From JACRBK01 sp964427955 (GTDB lineage Bacteria; Chloroflexota; Anaerolineae; Aggregatilineales; Aggregatilineaceae): a stretch of 11,298 bases of DNA. Positions 8,301-11,298 of the stretch are shown here, piece after piece; the stretch's first letter is position 1, and each line of letters opens with the position of its first letter. The DNA is taken from the NCBI GenBank assembly GCA_964427955.1, contig CAYRWY010000166.1, positions 1 to 11,298 of the forward strand, read 5' to 3'. The position numbers were made by a program, and so were the translations under genes. The notes below the pieces were generated by a model, which was given only the letters and a program-made list of their open reading frames with translations, had not been told where the DNA came from and did no database searches.

Positions 8301-9290
8301 GTAGTAGCTCTCAGAGGAGAGAGCCCATTTGCAGTCGCCCTTGTCCAGGTTGCCATCTTCGATCATGAAGACATGCAGGTTCGCGGTACCGGTCTGGTCC
8401 ACGAACTCCACCAGGATATCTTTGACCCCAACGGACCCGGTGTAGGTCTGATCCCACCACTTGTCGAGCAGGGTGTTGCCACTTTCCACGGCCCAGGAGG
8501 GTTTGCTGTTCAGGGTATTGATAACCAGGGCTCCATCCACCCAGAGCCGCATACCACCGTTGAACATCACCCGGAAGATATACTGCTTGGCCTCCATGCT
8601 GACCGTGGTTTTGTAGCGGGCGTAGTAGTTGCTTGAAACTCCACTGCTGGGCGTCCCGGTGCTGCTGAGGGTGTAGTCCAGCGTGGCGACCGTCTCGCGC
8701 TTGATGCCGGAGTTATCGGCCATGCCGGTCATATCCCCATACCAGGCCGAATAGTTCCAGTATTCCGCGCTCCAGGGGTTGGTGATCAGGTTGTCAAAAT
8801 CGTGCTGCCACCAATCAGGATGATTGCCTTCATCCGAGAAGGGGTAGCCGAAGTTCTGATCGGGCGGTGTCGGGCTTGGGCCGATAGTGGGCGTCGCGGT
8901 AGGCATAGGCGACGGCGAGACCGGGCTGGAGGTGTAGGTCGGGCCGATAGTGGGCGTCGGGGTAGGCGCCGCTGGCGTGTTGGTGATCAGACTGGGGCTT
9001 TCCGGCGTGTACGAGGCGACTGCCGCGACCTGCGTCCAGAAGTCGTCGGGAGCAATCGTCTCATACGGCTGGATATCCCCTCCCAACAGGTTATAGACCT
9101 GGTTGCTGAATACGTTGCCGACCGCTGGTCCGGTGATCGCCAACACCGCGATCACGGCGATGACGACCAGAGCCAGGATCAACGCGTATTCGACCAGCGC
9201 CTGACCAGCGGACTTGGAACCAGCACGACGCTGGAACCAGAAAGGCGCGCTTGTGGGGGGGCGCTTACTCTTCATACCGTGTTCGGTCAT
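5385..9290 (-). CDS. Giant Flp-type pilin fused to a PA14/MAM-like repeat adhesin
   Basis: This 1301-residue protein appears to be a surface adhesin anchored through a pilin-like N-terminus. Residues 1-29 form a basic leader ending SAG; the following QALVEYALIL (30-39) matches the Flp/Tad prepilin processing rule (cleavage after Gly29, Glu at +5, Tyr at +6), then a hydrophobic helix to about 52 and the Flp-like GPAVGNVFSNQV (54-65). A Thr/Pro/Ser linker (about 94-143) leads to a PA14-like domain (about 148-312). Five beta-rich repeats follow, marked by an SDSP-type motif (335-340, 495-500, 667-672, 845-850; HDSP at 1184-1187) and a final (D/N)GW motif (445-454, 603-612, 791-800, 962-971, 1290-1299). 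A second PA14-like domain (about 1019-1177, with SDDGIRV and VEYYENGGGA) sits inside the fifth repeat. The start has AGGAGGGG 8 bases upstream. No other Tad gene is in the window, so assembly into a pilus is inference. Domain names are assigned by eye. Confidence 0.85.
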   Translation of the reverse strand: MTEHGMKSKRPPTSAPFWFQRRAGSKSAGQALVEYALILALVVIAVIAVLAITGPAVGNVFSNQVYNLLGGDIQPYETIAPDDFWTQVAAVASYTPESPSLITNTPAAPTPTPTIGPTYTSSPVSPSPMPTATPTIGPSPTPPDQNFGYPFSDEGNHPDWWQHDFDNLITNPWSAEYWNYSAWYGDMTGMADNSGIKRETVATLDYTLSSTGTPSSGVSSNYYARYKTTVSMEAKQYIFRVMFNGGMRLWVDGALVINTLNSKPSWAVESGNTLLDKWWDQTYTGSVGVKDILVEFVDQTGTANLHVFMIEDGNLDKGDCKWALSSESYYSPPTAWSDSPNVAYQAYSYCILALRGTIDLTGATDPKLQFYDRYNLAGNAKAMVGISVAGTGTWYEEQLHAPSTWDATWSRQTYDLKNFKGQDFRGKYIEVRFVLDASTASATADGWYIDDIKVEEEVRRVYTVGFVDDMEGVSHWYPSGTWARTNEAAHSPTTAWSDSPGGSYINGTNSTLELDGVIDLSDPRVDDPQVVFWHRYNLGSGDKIYAEVSTDRSTWTMLTGTYLAYQSLEAGFVQQIISLAPYDNQAIYLRFRLDARSGTPVSDGWYIDDFELRNKPQAVVYPDWCDGMESGSQSWTAEGTWSVVSGSDTNSGQVYNATTYPHAGAAFWSDSPGGDYLHNTDSALQLTPKLDLLTSVDPEMVFWNQWDVGSSDDLYVEVSTDDAMTWTTIWSYMYNGLPPGYCTTGGCIVTDGSYNHMLSWTRESVSLKAYVGQRIYVRFRLDSTFYTAVDNGWFLDDICFQEHVNSVVTPTFTDGFEAGTANWYTGGNWARSSESVNPRLAGSRAMSDSPGVFYNHESNAILELKPTINLTGTVEPTLYYWEAFNLNTQDYALVEVRTSTDGGSTWNNWEEIQAGRHRTTTTLSWDRRQIDLKPYIPTGSTPNLVIRLRFRLYAANNSAVYDGWWIDEVSIIDRKGKEPVFSVPFYEDIDTVNNNWVFDGTWDRYSLYRMVGSGSGLGPGTWTGKYYYDADGGRDFDSGEYRFTYPNIEEIDFNWGSSSGTSGRPNPPTGSTEPALPSSDRFLARWTRVINVTNNNTQLTINTYSDDGIRVIIDPPGDPDTSGTYPGGWSWNINAWTDRSFPSNPDTTTVTLSQGLHTILVEYYENGGGAQVLVDFGKWGNVFHDSPNTPTTLIPYLDKSDMSVTLEGMIDLTSSTFPALTYEDALSLGSGDYIYTEVSTDGGFSWTTIRTSSGISMTWTKRFYDLSAFVGSKINIRFRLDARVNSSVGDGWYIDNIVIAE
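5391..6353 (-). repeat. Beta-domain repeat 5 interrupted by a PA14-like domain (residues about 980-1300)
   Basis: The head of the repeat (YEDIDTVNNNWVFDGTWDRYS, in pieces at about 986-1006) is separated from its body (FHDSPNT at 1183 to DGWYIDNIVIA at 1290-1300) by about 175 residues. These match a PA14 domain (5760-6236 in the DNA), with FNWG, FLARWTRVI, SDDGIRV and VEYYENGGGA. The protein ends one residue after the closing motif, so the fifth repeat is also the C-terminus, with no sorting or anchor signal. Confidence 0.65.
6378..6857 (-). repeat. Beta-domain repeat 4 (residues about 812-971)
   Basis: The copy opens FTDGFEAGTANWYTGGNWAR, has AMSDSPGVFY (845-854) and VEVRTSTDGGSTW (894-906), and closes DGWWIDEVSI (962-971). 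It keeps the repeat layout without cysteines. Confidence 0.7.
6891..7421 (-). repeat. Beta-domain repeat 3 (residues about 624-800)
   Basis: This is the longest uninterrupted copy. It opens WCDGMESGSQSWTAEGTW, has FWSDSPGGDY (667-676) and closes NGWFLDDICF (791-800). It carries an extra loop around 733-755 and four of the six cysteines of the protein (625, 742, 747, 799). Confidence 0.7.
7455..7895 (-). repeat. Beta-domain repeat 2 (residues about 466-612)
   Basis: The copy opens FVDDMEG-HWYPSGTWAR, has AWSDSPGGSY (495-504) and LGSGDKIYAEVSTD, and closes DGWYIDDFEL (603-612). It contains no cysteine and is the cleanest copy to define the repeat. It shares a 22-base identical DNA block (7785-7806) with repeat 3 (7269-7290), covering the SDSPGG codons, which suggests duplication or strong constraint. 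Confidence 0.7.
7929..8336 (-). repeat. Beta-domain repeat 1 (residues about 319-454)
   Basis: This copy runs from CKWALSSESYYSPP through AWSDSP to DGWYIDDIKV. It is the only early repeat that directly follows a PA14 domain, and it holds two cysteines (320 and 350) that could pair. The closing motif is typical of MAM-like or cleaved-adhesin-like jelly-roll domains; family assignment is by eye. Confidence 0.65.
8355..8849 (-). other. First PA14-like domain of the giant adhesin (residues about 148-312)
   Basis: It begins with NPWSAEYWNY (a WxAEY-type PA14 opening), contains YYARYKTTV, then YIFRVMFNGGMRLWVDGALVI, the strand pair that carries the DDG/NGG-V-L-(W/Y)-VDG hallmark, and ends DILVEFVDQTGTANLHVFM. 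PA14 domains often bind carbohydrate. Here the usual Asp-Asp of the DDG motif is replaced by Asn-Gly-Gly, so calcium/sugar binding may be altered. Boundaries are approximate. Confidence 0.65.
8878..8967 (-). repeat. Two near-identical 27-base repeats in the Thr/Pro linker
   Basis: Bases 8878-8904 and 8941-8967 match at 26 of 27 positions, 63 bases (21 codons) apart and in frame. They encode TPTPTIGP and TATPTIGP (residues 110-117 and 131-138). The single difference changes Pro to Ala. This looks like a recent internal duplication in a flexible stalk. Confidence 0.85.
9081..9206 (-). other. Flp pilin segment with prepilin cleavage site (residues 29-70)
   Basis: The stretch encodes G|QALVEY followed by a 17-residue hydrophobic helix and GPAVGNVFSNQVYNLLGG, which is essentially a whole Flp pilin core. 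A TadV-type prepilin peptidase should cut after Gly29. The leader of 29 residues is on the long side for Flp pilins and carries several Arg/Lys. Confidence 0.78.
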
Positions 9291-9298
9291 CTACATTT

Positions 9299-9306
9299 CC
9301 CCTCCT
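9299..9306 (-). promoter_or_regulatory. Strong ribosome binding site of the giant pilin-adhesin
   Basis: AGGAGGGG on the minus strand ends 8 bases before ATG 9290. This supports that start over the in-frame ATG at codon 6. Confidence 0.75.
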
Positions 9307-9587
9307 GTTCAGACGGGTGATGTTTTTTGACAGGCCCGCAAAACAGACCGTCCCATCCTGGGACAGTAAAGTGCCGTGCCTGCTCGTTAGAATCGAGTCG
9401 GCTAAATTCTCTACATCTAATAGTACCCGACTCTTCGATCTGATGGGTGCATAATTTGTAGAAGAGTTGTCGGAAATCATTGACAAATGGTTTGGCAAAC
9501 ACGCCAGCCCTCACTGGTATTTCTGGCGAGGACATGCTAGGCTGAAAGATGGTTTAGGTAGACGTTTGGAGTGAAAGGTAGACTTTT
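9307..9587. promoter_or_regulatory. Divergent intergenic region between pilin-adhesin and folD
   Basis: Both neighbours read away from this segment, so it must hold promoters for both. Visible structure includes a perfect 6-base-arm hairpin (GTCCCA at 9350-9355, TGGGAC at 9359-9364), a 7-base dyad (GAGTCGG at 9395-9401, CCGACTC at 9427-9433) flanking the AT-rich stretch 9402-9426, and a shorter TGTTTT/AAAACA pair (9321-9326 and 9340-9345). I could not find a convincing minus-strand -35/-10 pair. The 9395-9433 dyad could be an operator, but that is a guess. Confidence 0.45.
9492..9520 (+). promoter_or_regulatory. Possible folD promoter
   Basis: TTGGCA (9492-9497, five of six to the -35 consensus) is followed after 17 bases by TGGTAT (9515-9520, three of six to the -10 consensus), 67 bases before the folD start. 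The -10 match is poor, so this is only a candidate. Confidence 0.25.
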
Positions 9588-10487
9588 ATGACGGCCACAA
9601 TTATCGATGGGACGGCGGTGGCGGGGCGCATTCGCGAGCAGATTGCCGAAGACGTGCGGCAAATGCAGGCCCGGCACGGCGTGGTCCCTGGTTTGGCGAC
9701 CGTATTGGTGGGTGAGAATGCGGCCTCTCACAGCTACGTCCGCATGAAGCGTAAGGCGTGCGAAAAAGCGGGGATTCTCTCGATCCCTCACGAGCTTCCG
9801 GCAGAGGCGACACAGGACGAGGTCGAGGCGCTGGTCCGCCAGCTCAACGACGATCCCCAGGTCAATGGCATCCTGGTGCAGCTTCCGCTCCCAAAGCACC
9901 TCAACGAGGAGCGCGTCTTGAGCCTGATCAGCCTCCACAAGGATGTGGACGGCTTCCATCCGATGAATATTGGCCGGTTGGCGATGAAGGGGCGTGAGCC
10001 GCTGTTCATCCCCTGCACGCCGCACGGCGCGATTGTGCTGCTGGAAGAGGTCGGCGCCAAGTTCGAGGGCGCGAACGCGGTGGTGTTGGGCCGCAGCAAT
10101 ATCGTCGGTCTTCCGGCGGCGCTGCTGCTGATCCACCGTAACGCTACGGTCACCGTCTGCCACAGCCGGACCGAGGATCTGCCTGGCGTCTGCCGCCGTG
10201 CGGACATCCTGATCGCGGCGGTCGGGCGCGCGGAGATGGTGAAGAAGGAGTGGGTTAAGCCCGGCGCTTACGTGATCGACGTCGGCTCCAACCGGGTCGA
10301 TGATCCCGCCGCCGAAAAAGGCTACCGTTGGACGGGCGACGTCGCCTACGACGAGGTCAAGGAAGTTGCAGGCGCGATCACGCCGTCACCCGGCGGGGTA
10401 GGGCCGATGACGATTGCTATGCTGCTCAAGAATACCTACCGGGCCGCCGATCTGGTGGTCACGGGCCGGGTGAAAGACTTGCTGTAG
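9588..10487 (+). CDS. folD: Bifunctional methylenetetrahydrofolate dehydrogenase/cyclohydrolase FolD
   Basis: The 299-residue FolD interconverts 5,10-methylene-THF, 5,10-methenyl-THF and 10-formyl-THF in the cytoplasm, using NADP(+) in the dehydrogenase step, and supplies one-carbon units for purines and formyl-Met. Family motifs are all present: SYVRMKRKA (49-57) with catalytic Tyr50 and Lys54, NGILVQLPLP (about 93-102), KDVDGFHP, PCTPHG, the nucleotide-binding GRSNIVGLP and the C-terminal ITPSPGGVGPMT. Length is normal (about 280-300). The start ATG 9588 opens the standard TATIIDG N-terminus; AAAGG lies 9 bases upstream. The gene is divergent from the pilin-adhesin and 80 bases ahead of a deaminase gene in the same direction, with a hairpin between them, so co-transcription is uncertain. 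Nothing looks broken. Confidence 0.97.
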   Translation: MTATIIDGTAVAGRIREQIAEDVRQMQARHGVVPGLATVLVGENAASHSYVRMKRKACEKAGILSIPHELPAEATQDEVEALVRQLNDDPQVNGILVQLPLPKHLNEERVLSLISLHKDVDGFHPMNIGRLAMKGREPLFIPCTPHGAIVLLEEVGAKFEGANAVVLGRSNIVGLPAALLLIHRNATVTVCHSRTEDLPGVCRRADILIAAVGRAEMVKKEWVKPGAYVIDVGSNRVDDPAAEKGYRWTGDVAYDEVKEVAGAITPSPGGVGPMTIAMLLKNTYRAADLVVTGRVKDLL

Positions 10488-10504
10488 AGATTGGATGATC
10501 TGGC

Positions 10505-10543
10505 CGGGCACATCCGCCGGACTTGCCGGTAAGGGTGTGCCCG
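10505..10543 (+). other. Large hairpin between folD and the deaminase gene
   Basis: CGGGCACA (10505-10512) pairs with TGTGCCCG (10536-10543). Inside, three more pairs (10513-10515 with 10533-10535, one a wobble) and CCGG/CCGG (10517-10520 with 10526-10529) continue the stem around a 5-base loop, with a small bulge. No T-run follows on either strand. It could be a weak or factor-assisted terminator of folD, an mRNA stability element, or a translational control element for the next gene. Confidence 0.55.
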
Positions 10544-10567
10544 CGCCCACTTTAGAGAAAGTACGAG

Positions 10568-11298
10568 ATGGCAACTTTACTGGCAAAAAACGCACTGGTG
10601 TTAGTGACGATGGACGAAACGCGCCGCGAGATTCAGAACGGCGCGTTATTTATCCGCGATCACGTGATCGAAGCCGTGGGCGCGGCAGCAGACCTGCCGC
10701 AAACCGCCGACGAAGTGATCGATCTGTCGGGGCATGTGGTGCTGCCCGGTCTCGTCAACACGCATCATCACATGTACCAGACCTTGACCCGCGTGGTACC
10801 CGGCGGGCAGGATGGCGAGCTGTTCGTCTGGCTGCGCACCCTGTACCCGATCTGGGCGCGCTTGAAGTCGGAGGCGATTTACGTCAGCAGTAAGCTGGCG
10901 GCGGCGGAGTTAGTGCTCTCCGGTTGTACCACGTCCAGTGATCACCTGTACATTTACCCGAACGACGTGCGCCTGGACGACGAAATTCGCGGCGTGCGCG
11001 AGGTAGGGCTGCGTTTCCATGCCACGCGCGGCAGTATGAGCGTGGGCGAAAGTAAAGGCGGCTTGCCACCAGACAGCGTTGTCGAAAACGAAGACGATAT
11101 TTTGCGTGATTCGCGCCGCGTCATCGAAGAATTTCACGATAACCGCCGCTACGCCATGCTGCGGATCGCGCTGGCTCCCTGCTCGCCGTTCAGCGTGTCG
11201 CAGGACCTGATGCGCGTCTCGGCGGAGTTGGCCCGCAGCTATCCCGGCGTGCGGCTGCATACGCATCTTGCCGAAACCATGGACGAAGAACGTTACTG
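10568..11298 (+). CDS. 8-oxoguanine deaminase-like amidohydrolase (5' part, runs off the window)
   Basis: The first 243 codons are present; the gene continues past the window end. It is an amidohydrolase of the AtzA/TrzN-SsnA-8-oxoguanine deaminase group, which remove amino or chloro groups from purine-, pyrimidine- or triazine-like rings using one bound metal. Visible are an N-terminal beta strand LVLVTMD (about 10-16), LPGLVNTHHHMYQT with metal ligands His66 and His68 (59-72), GGQDGELFVWL, YPIWARL, SGCTTSSDHLYIYP, GSMSVGESKGGLPP, LAPCSPFSVS and HTHLAE (231-236) with the next metal His and a Glu that usually acts in catalysis. These segments resemble annotated 8-oxoguanine deaminases (guanine salvage/damage clearance) more than other members, but substrate calls in this family are unreliable. 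The start ATG 10568 gives the usual N-terminus; the ribosome binding site is weak (GAGAAAG region). The remaining His and Asp ligands lie beyond the window. Confidence 0.85.
   Translation, partial: MATLLAKNALVLVTMDETRREIQNGALFIRDHVIEAVGAAADLPQTADEVIDLSGHVVLPGLVNTHHHMYQTLTRVVPGGQDGELFVWLRTLYPIWARLKSEAIYVSSKLAAAELVLSGCTTSSDHLYIYPNDVRLDDEIRGVREVGLRFHATRGSMSVGESKGGLPPDSVVENEDDILRDSRRVIEEFHDNRRYAMLRIALAPCSPFSVSQDLMRVSAELARSYPGVRLHTHLAETMDEERY

Noticed and set aside
6540..8636. Two long plus-strand open frames (6540-7589 and 7593-8636) opposite the adhesin gene
   Set aside because: Both are antisense to the clearly coding adhesin repeats, show no domain, and their recurrent words mirror the repeat motifs read backwards. 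They arise from GC-rich codon structure.
9299..9364. Riboswitch or leader RNA upstream of the pilin-adhesin
   Set aside because: Only short hairpins are present, with no recognisable conserved riboswitch core.
9480..9485. Perfect TTGACA as -35 box for folD
   Set aside because: The bases 16-18 positions downstream do not resemble a -10 box. A poorer -35 at 9492 has better-placed partners.

Overview
The window looks like GC-rich bacterial chromosome, most likely from Chloroflexota (Anaerolineae-like). This is an inference from protein style: a Flp-type pilin segment continuing into a 'GPAVGNVFSNQV' stretch, Thr-Pro linkers, and a Gld-type ABC exporter in a non-Bacteroidetes setting. No rRNA, tRNA, CRISPR array, insertion sequence or phage gene is visible, and every long reading frame is intact.

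Minus-strand block 1 (about 67-5240) is a tight five-gene operon read right to left. It encodes a guanylate-kinase-domain protein with an extra C-terminal domain, an ABC ATPase, an ABC-2 permease (GldF-like), a GldG-like auxiliary membrane protein, and a DUF4340-like membrane-anchored protein. The first four genes overlap (ATGA, 8 bp, TGATG), the fifth follows after 25 bp, and the operon ends at a strong hairpin plus T-run terminator. ATPase, GldF, GldG and DUF4340 form a known type of membrane export/remodelling cassette whose substrate is unknown. The translationally coupled kinase is the odd member.

Minus-strand block 2 (5385-9290) is one giant gene of 1301 codons. Its product starts with a Flp/Tad-type prepilin leader and pilin helix (G|QALVEY), passes through a Thr/Pro linker, and ends in about 1150 residues of PA14 and MAM-like/cleaved-adhesin-like beta domains. 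Five '(D/N)GW-hydrophobic-(I/L)D' repeats are seen, at least one of them apparently interrupted by a PA14 domain. It reads as a pilin-anchored adhesin and is the most unusual item in the window. A terminator-like hairpin follows it.

A 297-bp divergent intergenic region (9291-9587) with small dyads separates this gene from the plus-strand genes. These are folD (9588-10487), an 80-bp gap containing a large hairpin, and the 5' part of an 8-oxoguanine-deaminase-like amidohydrolase (10568 to the window edge). Both relate to one-carbon or purine metabolism. Bases 1-66 hold nothing I can identify.
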